Assembly: GCA_032622095.1 (NCBI GenBank)
Contig: CP136063.1
Coordinates: forward strand, 151,085,379-151,149,378
Source: Siphonodentalium dalli
Taxonomy: Eukaryota; Mollusca; Scaphopoda; Gadilida; Siphonodentaliidae
DNA: 64,000 bases
Reading direction: 5' to 3'
Shown here: one piece after another, positions 37,401 to 49,243 of the stretch
Layout: every line of letters starts with the position of its first letter
How positions within the stretch are numbered: position 1 is the first letter of the stretch
Position numbers and translations under genes: made by a program
The notes under the pieces: model-generated
What the model was told of the DNA's origin: nothing
The model's database searches: none
Seen by the model: the letters and a program-made list of their open reading frames with translations, nothing else

Positions 37401-38843
37401 CAACATTCATGACAAATTTCATGATGATCAGACTAACAGTACGACCTGTAGCCTGTGCTATAAATGGATTGAATTTTGAAATCAAAGATGGCCGCTGACG
37501 ACCATGTTTTTCGGCCGAATGACCCCAAAATCATTCGTTCCCATCTACATGCCATTGTTAACATCCATGAAAAATTTTATGCTGATCAGACTAAAGGTAC
37601 GAACTGTAGCCCGTGCTAAAGGATTTAGTCATACAAAGAGTAAAATCCAAGATGGCTGCTGGCGGCCATGTTCTTTGACCGAATGACCCCAAAATGACCC
37701 GTTCCCATCTACATGTCATTATTAACATTCATGACAAATTTTATGATGATCAGACTAAAGGTACGACCTGAAGCCCATGCTAAAGGATTTAGTCATACAA
37801 AGAGTAAAATCAAAGATGGCTGCTGGCGGCCATGTTTTCGGCTGAATAACCCCAAAATGACTCGTTCCCATCTACATGTCATTGTTAACATTCATGACAA
37901 ATTTTATGATGATCAGACTAAAGGTACGACCTGTAGCCCGTGCTAAAGAATTTAGTCATACAAAGAGTAAAATCAAAGATGGCTGCTGGCGGCCATGTTT
38001 TTTGGCCGAATGACCCCAAAATTACTCGTTCCCATCTACATGTCAATATTAACATCCATGACAAATTTCATGATGATCAGACGAACAGTACGACCTGTGG
38101 CCCATGCTAATGAATTAAATTTTGAAATCAAAGATGGCTGCTGGCGGCCATGTTTTTTGTCGGAATGACCCGATAATGACTCGTTCCCATCTACATGCCA
38201 TTGTTAACATCCATGACAAATTTTATGATTATCAGACTAAAGGTACGAACTGTAGCCCGTGCTAAAGGATTTAGTCATACAAAGAGTAAAATCCAAGATG
38301 GCTGCTGGCGGCCATGTTTTTTGGCTGAATGACCCCAAAATGACTCGTTCCCATCTACATGTCATTATTAACATTCATGACAAATTTTATGATGATCAGA
38401 CTAAAGGTACGACCTGAAGCCCGTGCTAAAGGATTTAGTCATACAAAGAGTAAAATCCAAGATGGCTGCCGGCGGCCATGTTTTTCGGCCGTATGACCCC
38501 AAAATGACTCGTTCCCATCTACATGTCATTGTTAACATCCATGACAAATTTCATGACAATAAGACGAACAGTACGGCCTGTAGCCCGTGCTAATGGATTG
38601 AATTTTGAAATCCAAGATGGCCGATGGCAGCCATGTTTTTTTTCCGAATGACCCCAAAATGACTCGTTCCCATCTACATGTCAATGTCAACTTCCATGAC
38701 AAATTTCATAATAATCGGACCAAAGGTACGAACTGTAGCCCGTGCTAAAGGAAATTGTTGACGCATCACACACGCACACACACACGGACGACGGATACCA
38801 AGATATGGCAATAGCTCAAACTTTACAAAGTAAAGTTGAGCTA
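34489..38843 (+). mobile_element. Satellite-bearing TIR element 3
   Basis: Same left terminus (TAGCTCAACTT at 34505) and right terminus (ending GTTGAGCTA at 38843) as element 2, enclosing about 26 monomers. The right part (36480-37500) contains more diverged monomers than the left, for example GACAAATTTCATGTAATTCC. The three intact left ends (20364, 21511, 34505) are nearly identical for ~150 bp, including a 68-codon open frame. Confidence 0.9.
35988..36480 (+). repeat. Duplicated composite satellite unit with foreign insert
   Basis: A non-satellite segment (CTGCGTGCGTTTGTTTTAGA ... ATTTCGAATCGAATCGAA ... GCCGGACCCTAGAAATGTCT) occurs twice, at 35991 and 36285, each time followed by a monomer. 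The 294-bp spacing shows that a monomer plus insert was duplicated together. Confidence 0.88.
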
Positions 38844-39906
38844 AAAAGGAATCGAATCGGAAACTAACAGTTTCATCAAACTACCAAAGCGTGGTTATCA
38901 ATCACAAATGTGTTCCCCCACCGCACATTGCAGGACTCAGAACAAGCTAAATATTTGATAATAGTCAGTTTCATTCAGCATTCACCACACGATATGCATA
39001 GCCTTTATTAGTAACTTCTAAGTATACTTATGCAAACAAAGTATACTTGCAATTACATCGCTGATTAAATTGCAGTATATATTGTTTCCTTGGTTTTAGA
39101 GAGAATGTCAATCAACTTCCCATTGGTCCAATCAGATTCAAGGGCGAGTGCATTCAGTTCATTGAACACGGTGACAGTCGGCACATTACAAAGACATAGT
39201 GCCACCTTTCAAGTATAAATATACAATGACGTCGACATGTGTTCAAATCTGCAGTGCCTCCAATTTGTAAAGAAACCATGTCGCATCATCAAATGAACTG
39301 CCGACTGTTTGCTACATATATTAGTGGTACTCATGTTATTGGAATCTCTTTGATATACGTTCAAAGGATGTTAACCCATCGGTTGTAAATTAAACTATGT
39401 AAAACAAACACGGTATTCAATAATACCTGGCATTTTCTGACATCCCAAATAAATAACGCAGATTAATCGATGATGGAAATGGTAATTGATTATCGGCTTT
39501 ATCAACGGTTCATCGATTATAGGATTAATCGTGACACCCCTAAAACTCACCCAATTTCGTTGCATGGGTTGGACACCGACTGACAAATTGTTGAGTACAA
39601 ACCACTCTTTTGCTTGTGGTTCATATTAATTATTTTATTACATATTTTATAACATATAAAACATGAATTAAATATTCACCATACCATACTATGGGCGATT
39701 TGATATTTACAACTCTGGAAATTTTATTTCCTCTTAACAAAATTAATTTGGATAAAGTTAAACAACATCAAAAATAGACAAACTAAGGGCAGTAGTAACT
39801 CAGGTAAAATAAATCATAACTGTCAAAGTTGAGGAGGGCTATAGCCAGGAAAATCTAGGAAAGCCCTCCTGGATTTTCTATACCGCCAGCCCTGTGTACA
39901 TACCGG
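38844..39906. other. No recognisable gene
   Basis: Begins GAATCGAATCGG, similar to the insert in the array. Nothing else was recognised. Confidence 0.45.
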
Positions 39907-41424
39907 TAGCTCAACTTGGGAAGAAGTTAAATTTTTGTGATGAGCAATGAATAGAATGATGAATTAAAGTGTCCATGACATTTTAGCTCAACTTTGCGAA
40001 GAAGTTCAATTTTTGTGATGAAATCTTGAAATCCAAGATGGCAGCTGGCGGCCATGTTTTTTTGCCGAATGACCCCCAAAATAACTCGTTCCCATCTACA
40101 TGTCAATGTTAACATCCATGACAAATTTCATGATGATCCGCCAAAAGGTACGACCTTTAGCCCGTGCCAAAGAATTTAGTCATGCAAAGAGTAAAATCCA
40201 AGATGGCTGCCGGCAGCCATATTCTATGGCAGAATGACCCCAAAATGACTCGTTCTCATCTACATGTCAATATTAACTCATTCAGTGCCAGTTTCCCTGG
40301 GCAAAACGGATGGCTGAGTGCCAGGTTTCCCCAGTTCCTGGGGAAAAAGCCATCATTTACACTAACTAGATATTTACTTTGATTATTCAATATTGGAAAG
40401 AATCGAATTGACAGCAAATATTGATATTATAGGCCCTACTCAAGAAGTTCTTTAAAAGTCAAATTCCGGTAATACAGTGTCATCACAGCTCCCAAATTTC
40501 ACGTTGCCATGGCAACAAGTACTTCAAATTGACACCAATTGTATGAAATTACAAATGTGTTGTTTTATGTGGCCATCTAACTAATATATTCTGTGACGTT
40601 TTAGACATTAATTTTGCTGGTGGAATAACATATAGCATTATGTTATGGCAAAGATCGGAATGGGGGGGGGGGGGGGGGAGGGGGGTGATTAGTGAGACCT
40701 AACGAATTTTCTAAATGGGATGACATTTACAATAACCAATTTCCTAGAAAAGTGGATGGCAAAACGAAACAATTTGAAAATCAATTGTTTCCGTTCTATA
40801 GGCCTACAACAATCGTACTTTCGCTGTGTGGCGTATACTAGTTTCCTGTTCGTGAGGTACACGTAGCTACATGTATGGCGTCAATTACACATTTTTGGCA
40901 ATCGGAGTAACCCGGTGACAATTCAATCGAATTCAGCACATCGAAAAACTCCTCACTACCAAATGTCCGTTCGATATCTTAAAACATGTAAGAGCAATAT
41001 ATTGACAATGTTTCCTGTAGTAAATTATCATTGTAATTTGGCGAACCCCTTAAGATACATATTTTGATTGACGTAATGTGCGCGTTGTCCAAATCGGTGT
41101 TCATCGATCGTTTGGCGATAAACCAAGTGTTCGATGGATCAGGGCATGCCCGACTTGATAGTAATCGCACTTTACACAATCAAAATCGGTCTCCAATTAA
41201 CAGATATGGACGCTGTATGCGTTGACCTCTTAGAGAGTTTGAACTCTGCAAGACTTTAGTCACGCCCACAAAACACATGATTTTTCACCACCTCTATTCA
41301 GGCGGCTCTCTATCTCCCGAATGCCTCAACGTACAGAGCTGCCCGATACGTCGTTTGAACGGAGATATCTTCGGCTACGCCATGGTTTACAAGTTGGATC
41401 TGCACATGCGCGTATAAACATATC

Positions 41425-41463
<39 letters not shown>

Positions 41464-42036
41464 ATGAAAATTCTCCCAAGGTGTGACTTGTAATCCTCAG
41501 TGATTTAAACATGTACACCAATAATGAAATTGTCCCAAGGTGTGACTTGTAATCCTCAGTGATTTAAACATGTACACCAATAATGAAATTGTGAGTTTTG
41601 CGGCCAGTAAAGCATGTCTTAAACGAGATGTTCTGGGCGATGTCGCCGGCAAATGGTTGGCGTTTTTCGGTCGACGTACGTCGCTGGCACTGAATGAGTT
41701 AACATGCACGAAAAATTTCATGAAGATCAGACGAACACTCTGGCCTCTAGCCTGTGATAATGGATTGAATTTTGAAATCCTAGATGGCAGTCGGAGGCCA
41801 TGTTATTTGGCCGAATGACCCCAAAATAACTTGTTCCCATCTACCGTACATGTCAATGTCAACAGCCATGACAAATTTCATAATGATCCGACCAAAGGTA
41901 CGACCTGTAGCCCATGCTAATGGAAATTGTTGATGGACGTCTCCATGCATGAAGCACACACACACATGGATAACTGATACCAAGCCATGGCAATATATAC
42001 TGCCAATAGCTGAACTTTACAAGTAAAGTTGAGCTA
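39907..42036 (+). mobile_element. Satellite-bearing TIR element 4, interrupted by a TTAA element
   Basis: The left terminus TAGCTCAACTTGGGAAGAAG (with a 104-bp duplicated terminus at ~39991) and the right terminus ending GTAAAGTTGAGCTA at 42036 enclose only about three diverged monomers. It is split by the TTAA element at 40277-41698. Its monomers are more diverged than in elements 2 and 3, so it is probably older. Confidence 0.85.
40277..41698. mobile_element. piggyBac-like non-autonomous element
   Basis: CTCATTCAGTGCCAG...CTGGCACTGAATGAG is flanked by TTAA on both sides (40273-40276, 41699-41702). Its outer bases resemble the autonomous piggyBac end at 42882 (CTC.TT..GTTGCCAG). It sits exactly in the TATTAACAT of a satellite monomer. 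Inside are a 17-G tract (40662), a 37-C tract (41426-41462) and a 59-bp tandem duplication (41464-41590). No coding sequence. Confidence 0.88.
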
Positions 42037-42877
42037 AACTGACACATATATTTTTTTTAAATGCAATATTTCATATCGGTCTAATTTAATAAATAGTTTA
42101 TTGATTTTGTGTTCACATCAGCTGATCAGAGCCTGGCCTTCAACTTTATTGGGAACGAGACTACCCACCCCTGAGTCAACCCGCCCTTCTGCCGTTTTGG
42201 GGGCGGGTTGTCCCGAAATTGTTAATAGTAATTATGTTCTTTGATGATATATTATTAAAGTTGTTGGCCAATAAAACATGTGTTTATTACGTGCGCTCGC
42301 GCAACAGTATGGCGATCAGACAGATTCGTAGGTTGGTGTCACCCTACTCCGTTTCACTCCATGACGTCACCAAAAACGACGTAAAACCTCGTGACGTTCT
42401 GACATTTTTACTGTGCCGCGTTTTTGCTATGTTTATTTTATGTGTTGTTTTAGATTATTTGTTTGTCGCCGATATCGCCCTTTGTCGGGATTCCCTGTTT
42501 CTATATTTAAAACTGGCATGCTTGTAGTGAGCCTCGATTTCGATTTTTTCTCCCAGGTCAAAATACGTCGGAGTTATGACAAAAATAGATCGACCTACAT
42601 TTTCTCCATCAGAACTCTACATCAAAGAGTCTATAGACTCCTTCGGGAACTACATAGACTCCTTCATTTGGGTATTTTTACTTATAATTGGTAAGTTTTA
42701 TCATTTTTGGTTCGTGCGAAGATCTCTTTTTATCGTGCGGGAAAAGAGAGATATTCAAAACGCGATTTCGTAATTCGACGCAATAGGCTGAATAGCCTAA
42801 CCTTCAGCCGAGTTCCGGGTCAAATACGACGAATGACGTAACACAAAACAAAACGCATTTGTTGACACAAACACCGT
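42037..42877. other. Spacer with a dispersed repeat shared with 62.4 kb
   Basis: 42165-42290 (CAACCCGCCC...GGGCGGGTTGTCC, TTATGTTCTTTGATGATATA, AAAACATGTGTTTATT) is repeated at 62440-62580. Overlapping short ORFs at 42219-42773 are hydrophobic and unrecognised. Confidence 0.5.
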
Positions 42878-42897
42878 TTAACTCTTTGGTTGCCAGG

Positions 42898-43325
42898 GGC
42901 CGATATTATCGGCCGTAATTTGGGGACGTTAAATTGCCAGGGCCGATATTATCGGCCATAAATGTAACGGTAATTATTTTGGTCACAGCTGTATGACAAT
43001 AAAAAAAAATGTATTGATGTTTATTAAAAGTAATTTTTTAATTGATTCTAATTAAATTCCCCGTTATTTTAAACAGTTTTACCACTTTATAGACTTAGAA
43101 ACATGAAATTTAGTAAAAATTTGGGGACTTTAAAATGCCAGGGCCGATAATATCGGCCGTAAATGTAACGGTAATTATTTTGGTCACAGCTGTATGACAA
43201 TAAAAAAAAAATTATTGATGTTTATTAAAAGTAAATTTTTAATTGATTATAATAAAATTCCCGTTATTTTAAACAGTTTTACCACTTTATAGACTTAGAA
43301 ACATAAAATTTAGTAAAAATGTTCG
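42898..43325 (+). repeat. Duplicated subterminal region with GGCCGATATTATCGGCC palindromes
   Basis: The 17-bp palindrome is at 42898-42914, 42941-42957 and, as GGCCGATAATATCGGCC, 43142-43158. The latter two begin two ~201-bp direct repeats that share ATAAATGTAACGGTAATTAT or its near copy and end GAAATTTAGTAAAAAT. Candidate transposase-binding or copy-control sites. Confidence 0.9.
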
Positions 43326-44021
43326 AAACTACGAAATGACGTCATACAAAATGTTGGACGTTGTGCTTATGATCTCAAGAAGACTCGTCTTCAATTCATA
43401 TTTTGGATTCTAAAACTTACGATGACATCGATATAACAGTTAGTTTAGTGTGCAATGGTATTTTTGTCTTTTATTTCGTCGTGTCGTCGTACCGAAGGAG
43501 TAATCCAGACAATATATTATGTGGGTACCCGTGGGTACGAAACGTCCAAGGTACCATTCGTCTTGTTTCCGCTACCGGAAGTGAACTGATGTCGCTTACA
43601 GAATACATCGCGACCGGGTATATACACGAAGAAATTGCATTTTACACATGCATTCGCTCTTTTGAATATGATATTTGTTTACCGTAAGTTTCAATAAAGA
43701 TGATCTGCATTTTACCTATTGTTGTCAGTCCTTTTGCAGTCTATTTAGACCACTTTTCTCAACGATTGAGTTCCCCATTTTCGTGGTAAACAGTAAAACT
43801 CGTAAATTGTCAGAACCGAACGACTGAGATACCACGAGAGCATCCATAGCTGGTCAAAAATCGTGTAACTTGATTAAAAAAGTCCTGAAATATTTTTTAT
43901 ATTACTGGTATGGCAATAGTTAATTTTTTTGTTGCAATTTTTGCAACCTCAATGCAGACGTATTCCGCGTTCTCTTTACCGTGTTTACAAATTTCTCAAC
44001 ACTGGTATAAAATTTGCAATC

Positions 44022-45677
44022 ATGAATAATCAATCTGATTCGGAGTCCGACCTTTCTGACAGTGATGTTATCGATACTAGTGGCGAATCCTCTGTCAGTG
44101 ATGAAAGTGATAGCGATTGTGATGATCTTTCGAGTCCTCCAATTGATTTCAATAGGGTTTCGGGGATCAAAAGTGTTGGTCAACTGCAGTACGAGTTTTC
44201 AGAAGAATCTGGGCCGATTGATCCTCCGCCTCGTGATGCTCGTCCAATTGTCTATTTTATGATGTTTGTCACAGTGAATTTCTTGATGATGATTGTTACG
44301 GAGACCAACAAGTATGCAGACCAGTATATAACATCAAAGTTACCAAATGCTTTTAAGCCCAATTCAAGAGTCCACCAGTGGTATAAGACATGTTTAACTG
44401 AAATGAAAGCTTTCATTGCAGTAATCTTGAATATGGGTCTCATCAGAAAGCCATGCATGACTATGTATTGGAACAAAAGCAATCCATCACAATCCACTCC
44501 ATGGTTCCGTCAAGTATTCAAGAGAAATCGCTTTCAGAACCTCCTTCGATTTTTTCACGTGTTTGATAACGGAAGCAACCCAACAGTAACGGATCCATCG
44601 CACCCAGAGTATGACCCTACTGCAAGATTTATGCCGGTTGTTAATCATGCAAATTGTGTGTTTAAACAAAAGTACATACCAAATAAATTTGTAACAGTCG
44701 ATGAAAGTCTGGTCGGAACTCGATCACGGATCGCCATTCGCCAATATTTGCCTAACAAGCACCACGCACGTTTTGGTATAAAGCTATGGATGCTCTGCGA
44801 ATCTGTGACAGGTTACTGCATGCACTTTTTCCCTTATTTGGGTAAAAAGTTTGAAGATCACCATGTTGAGGTTAACCAGCCCTATCAAGTTGTCATGCAA
44901 TGTTTGCGTATGACCAGGTTACTCAACAAGGGTTACCATGTTGTTGTGGACAATTTGTTCACATCAGTTAGGCTAGCCTGGGACTTAATTGAACAGGGTA
45001 CATTCTTAACTGGCACCACTCGTAGAAATAGGAAGGACTTGCCTCATGCTGTGAAGGTTTCGAATCCAGGTTTACTAGAAAAGATGTATTGGATTTGTGA
45101 AAAGGGAAAGATAATGATTATATCTTTCAGAGAGAAAAAGAGTCAGAAGAAACCAGTGATCCTGGTTTCCACCTCCACTATTTCCCGGGACACAATATCT
45201 AAGACAGGAAAAACAAAACCTGAAATTGTCAATGAATATAATACCAAGATGTCAGGTGTAGACATGAATGATATGATGCTATATGCATACCACAACGAAC
45301 GAAAAACAGTGAAGGCTTGGAAAAAGGTTGTTTTTAATATTATTTCGAGAATGGCTCTAAATGCTTATATTATTTATAAAACAAATACTTCAGATTGTCC
45401 CAAACTGAGCCATGTTCAATTTATTGCTAGCATAGTCGACGACCTGGTCTCTGATCATTTGTCTTGTCAGACTGAGACACCTATCTCCAGTGACAATGAG
45501 GCAGTTGGCATCGGTCTTCGAAGGTTACCAGGTAAAACTGAGAAGGAGTGTTCTGTGTGTTCAGATCGAAAGCAGGGTGTGAGGAGAAGGACGAGAACAG
45601 CATGTGCTTATTGCGGGAAAGGTGTGCATCACGAGTGTGTGCTTAGGCATCGGTGTGTTAAGGCGAGGGAATCATAA
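44022..45677 (+). CDS. piggyBac transposase, 551 aa
   Basis: Cuts and pastes its own element at TTAA. The protein is complete and uninterrupted. The N-terminus is acidic and Ser/Asp-rich (residues 1-60, an often disordered region). The DDE_Tnp_1_7 core follows, starting around residue 85. Catalytic acids are recognisable in VTVDESLVGTRSR (first Asp), HVVVDNLFTS (second) and MSGVDMNDMMLYAY (third). A C-terminal cysteine-rich zinc domain ends the protein (CSVCSDRK, CAYCGKGVHHECVLRHRC). The length fits the family (~550-600 aa). ATG 44022 is preferred over the in-frame ATG 43929, because a good splice acceptor (tgcaacctcaatgcag) ends at ~43957. That leaves a 5' UTR exon whose donor may be ACC/GTAAGT at ~43682. 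An intact frame next to dead LINE, hAT and Penelope relics indicates recent activity, or selection for a domesticated role. Confidence 0.95.
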   Translation: MNNQSDSESDLSDSDVIDTSGESSVSDESDSDCDDLSSPPIDFNRVSGIKSVGQLQYEFSEESGPIDPPPRDARPIVYFMMFVTVNFLMMIVTETNKYADQYITSKLPNAFKPNSRVHQWYKTCLTEMKAFIAVILNMGLIRKPCMTMYWNKSNPSQSTPWFRQVFKRNRFQNLLRFFHVFDNGSNPTVTDPSHPEYDPTARFMPVVNHANCVFKQKYIPNKFVTVDESLVGTRSRIAIRQYLPNKHHARFGIKLWMLCESVTGYCMHFFPYLGKKFEDHHVEVNQPYQVVMQCLRMTRLLNKGYHVVVDNLFTSVRLAWDLIEQGTFLTGTTRRNRKDLPHAVKVSNPGLLEKMYWICEKGKIMIISFREKKSQKKPVILVSTSTISRDTISKTGKTKPEIVNEYNTKMSGVDMNDMMLYAYHNERKTVKAWKKVVFNIISRMALNAYIIYKTNTSDCPKLSHVQFIASIVDDLVSDHLSCQTETPISSDNEAVGIGLRRLPGKTEKECSVCSDRKQGVRRRTRTACAYCGKGVHHECVLRHRCVKARES

Positions 45678-45779
45678 TGGTAACCGTTGTGAGACTGATG
45701 TCAATTAGCTTTGTCCAAACTCATTGATAGTTAGATAATTACACAATAGTAACCAAGTCACTCATGTGTACAGTAATGC

Positions 45780-45908
45780 CCAAAGTAATTGACCACTTAA
45801 CCACATCAGAATTATGGGTAATTTTTCAGGATTTAGGCGGAAATATGGCTTGTTGCCATTCATCGGAAAGCTCCAATTCTGCTGTGGTTAAGTGGTCAAT
45901 TACTTTGG
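45780..45908. repeat. Hairpin MITE
   Basis: 34-bp arms (CCAAAGTAATTGACCACTTA ... complement) have one mismatch around a 61-bp loop. A diverged copy lacking the right arm lies at 58497-58590. Confidence 0.85.
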
Positions 45909-48900
45909 GAATTTCTGTATCAGAAATAATGTGCATTCCCCATCATAAATTGTAACTTGAATTACATTGAAGTTAACTTCCAGATTTCATGCAAACAAAG
46001 TTGGATGACTGATATACTTGTAGTACATTATAATGACAACATCGTTATACATAATTGCTCATAGACAACTTGTATATCATATACTGGAATGTCAATACGA
46101 CACAATAAGTTAATTATATTGCCACTGCCCCCCCCCCCCCCCAATATACCACGATGTTGGTACTTATATATATTTTTATATATGCAGAGTTAATGCTGAA
46201 TTATGTAGCAAATGTAAACAGACATTTACTAAAATTGACTGAAACTAGAGTCTGACTTGCAAAATGATCACAGACTTCCAAGCCTTCAAACTCATGTATA
46301 GTATATCTACTTGCGAGATTAAAATCACACTTCCTGTAAAACCCATGGAGCCATTCAATATTTAGCTAAAATGAAAAGCTATATATTAATGTGCATATTT
46401 TATCTGAAAATTGAATTATAAGATAGGAAAGTATACCGACAAAATTCTTTCATTATATTTTCAAAAACTTTATATGGCAGTGATCAGCAGTGATATTGAT
46501 TTATAGTACAAGTATCTTTCTAATACACGTACCGAGAAAGAATCATTCTTCGTGCAAATTTGTGGAATCTGTAAATCTATTGAAATGGTTACGTAAATTT
46601 GGCAGCTATGTTTGACCATATCTATTATAGAACTAGTTCAATGAACTTGTATACTACAGATAGGGTTAAGACAACGACTGCTTAATCAAGCCTGAGAATA
46701 ATTTGCCTGTCATTTGTCAAATGAGGTCCCCATAGGGTGAATTTAGTGATGCTATCCGGCATAGTGGAATGGTATCGCCAAATTCACCCTCTGGGGACCT
46801 CACTCGGCATGGCCTCATCTGCTATGGAGACATCATTGCAGATTGAAGTTCCAAAATGGTGAATATTATGGTTCTCATATTCTAAAACTGTACAGTCCAC
46901 GACAATAAGTTTTTTATCGAAATGTAGCACAAATATTTGTTTCTGAATCTCAGACAAGTAGACTTATACATACAGTTTATTGTTCATTATTTATTGTTCA
47001 TTAATAATCTCATGTATTTATTATGCATCATTAATGCATACAATTCCTGAAAGTTGAGTTGACTTTAATTTTAAATATAAAAGACAACTATTAAAAAGTT
47101 AATTAGTGCTTGAAATATAGGTTCATTTCATCAAAGATTAGGTCACAAAAAAATGCTAGATTATCATACAACTGTTTGTGAAAATTGGGGACATTTACCG
47201 ACAATGAGGTAAATATTTATTTTTATTGTTTCCCACACATGATCATGGACAGTGCTCGAAATTATACCGGGTTTAATTTAACATGATAGACATTCTACTT
47301 TATGTCATACCAATTGTTCCAAACCTGCTCAGTTTGATTAAATTTGAGTACTGACTTATTGTGATGTATTTCAATTCAATAAATTTGAAGAAAAAAAAAT
47401 CACCCAAAATTGTCACAATGAAAAACTAAAGGCGGGCACTAAATTATGTTCGTAAAGGATGAGAATCTAGCTTTTTTTATTGGCCTTAGGAACGGGGAGA
47501 AACAAGTTAAAACAAAGCAACAGTAATTGTGTTGTGCCACACTTGTAATTTGTAGTGAGTATAAATTCATTGACAATGAATTATTATTCGCCAATTTGAA
47601 AAAAAGGTTGTTATATGTAGATGGGTTGTTTGTCCGTCTTCTGATCGTCTGCATTTGGTTTCATGGATGATAACATTAGATTGAATCGAGTGAACTGAAC
47701 CAAATTTGGTATGTTTGTTTACCAAACTACAGATCAAGTTCCATTATGGGTTTCGTCCGCATAACTTTGACTAAGTTATGTCCCCTTTTGACTTAGATTT
47801 TACCTGATATGTGGTTTCCAAATGATAACTTGAACATAATTTGGTATACAGATCAAGTTCAAATATGGGTTCTGTCTACATGCCCCACTCTACTCCAGAA
47901 ACGGGTGGGCGTATTATGCCACACCCCGATGGCGTGCTCTTGTATACTTTATTAACAGTATATACTTGTGATGAAGCATGATTGACTGTAAAATGTAATA
48001 ATGTACACCCCGGTAACTGAGTTTTTCTAGAAATGGATTCTCTTTGCAAGCCCTATAAACTAGTGGCTAAAGTTCTGTTGGAACTGTCATTCACAATCCT
48101 CTTGAGAATCAACACAAAACCTTTGCAGTGCAGTATATATCATTTGGACATGCATAACTGTTTCTAAGTCTAGATTGTAATATTAATTTATTTACCAATT
48201 GGCTGTTCACTGAATTTAAGTTTGAACACTTATGCACTGTATAAAGTAATAATAACCCCATTGCTTGACAAATTATAAAGTAAATATTTTCAAGAGGCAC
48301 TGTAAAAAATTTAACCAGTGCATGGTTTACATTTATATCTGATGTTAGTCATCACAATAATTGGTTACCAACATGTAACCTATATCAGATAGTACATGCA
48401 ACCTGGAAAGTTACAGAATTTCAAAAAAATGTCCTCTCCCCACATTATCATGGTGGTAGAACCCGACCCTAAATTGCTTCACAAGTATGTAAAATAGAAG
48501 AATGAGTCCAGAAAGCTGTGTGGTCCTATAAATCATTTAGATGATTTGCTCTGAAGCAGCATACGGTAAAATTTTGTATCTTCAAATATTGGGGATATAG
48601 TTATGCACATTTACAGACAAAATTCAATAATAAATAAAGGTGAGCTATGAAAAATAATAAAGTTAATCTATCCAAAGTTAATTGTTTATTATGCATTGTT
48701 TTTTTAAATATCAGTGAGGTCGGGACATGAATTGACATGAATTGATATACCGATACTTAAAAAAAAAATTTAAATTTTTTTTTTTTTTTAAATAATTTAA
48801 ATTTTTTTTCAAAATCATCCCACTCCTGTCACCATTTATTTTAATGCGGCTGTGACTGAGAAACAAATAGTTAGATGGCCTAGGGAATTTAAATAATGTC

Positions 48901-49243
48901 AGTAATAAATTTAACTGCATTATAGGCATCAGTAAGCCAAAATAGTTAGCTATATACAGCTATATAGGTCATTTTTTACTGGAATTATGTGAAAAACAAT
49001 GTTTTAGAGTTATCTCCCTTTGATAGCAAGGAGTTATGCCCCTTGATGTTCTTGATTTTTGGGGGGGGGCAAAATAATCATCAACATATATTATACTAAC
49101 AATCCGCGTACTATCCCATAAAATTTTAAATGTTATTTTGTCAGTAGGAGATTGCTATTGTATCGCAATTTTACAAGAAAATTGTGGTTTTTCTCTAATA
49201 TCTCTGGCAATTTAGGTGTAAAACTAGCCCGGCAACGAAAGAG
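45909..49243. other. Non-coding 3' part of the piggyBac element
   Basis: Holds a 15-C tract (46138-46142 region) and a foldback half copy at 46686-46830 (TCAAGCC..., CAAATGAGGTCCCC, CACCCTCTGGGGACCTCA). A two-unit dispersed repeat is at 47680-47880 (CAAATTTGGTA...CAGATCAAGTTC.ATATGGGTT). An AT-rich poly-T/poly-A stretch lies at 48760-48815. No ORF of note. Confidence 0.6.

Larger units (their letters stand above)
42882..49243 (+). mobile_element. piggyBac transposon, apparently with intact transposase
   Basis: TIRs CTCTTTGGTTGCCAGGGG (left) and CTCTTTCGTTGCCGGG (right, read inward) are flanked by TTAA at 42878-42881 and 49244-49247. At 6.36 kb it is longer than most piggyBac elements. Much of the 3.5 kb behind the transposase consists of later insertions (palindromic MITE 45780-45908, foldback half copy 46686-46830, other repeats). 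Confidence 0.93.

Noticed and set aside
20346-38843. Regular ~160-bp repeats suggesting a CRISPR-like array
   Set aside because: The whole unit repeats without unique spacers, and the context is eukaryotic. It is satellite DNA inside TIR elements.
34012-39900. A 5.9-kb hAT-like element spanning satellite element 3 (CAGG.CT ends)
   Set aside because: The ends match poorly and the flanks share only about six bases (TGTACA). The resemblance comes from a palindromic CCCTCCTGGA block at each site.
42219-42773. Hydrophobic ORFs as a membrane protein gene
   Set aside because: Two overlapping short frames without homology, conserved start context or splice signals, next to a dispersed repeat.
45680-49243. 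A second gene behind the piggyBac transposase
   Set aside because: Only short frames; the extra length is explained by nested MITEs and other repeats.
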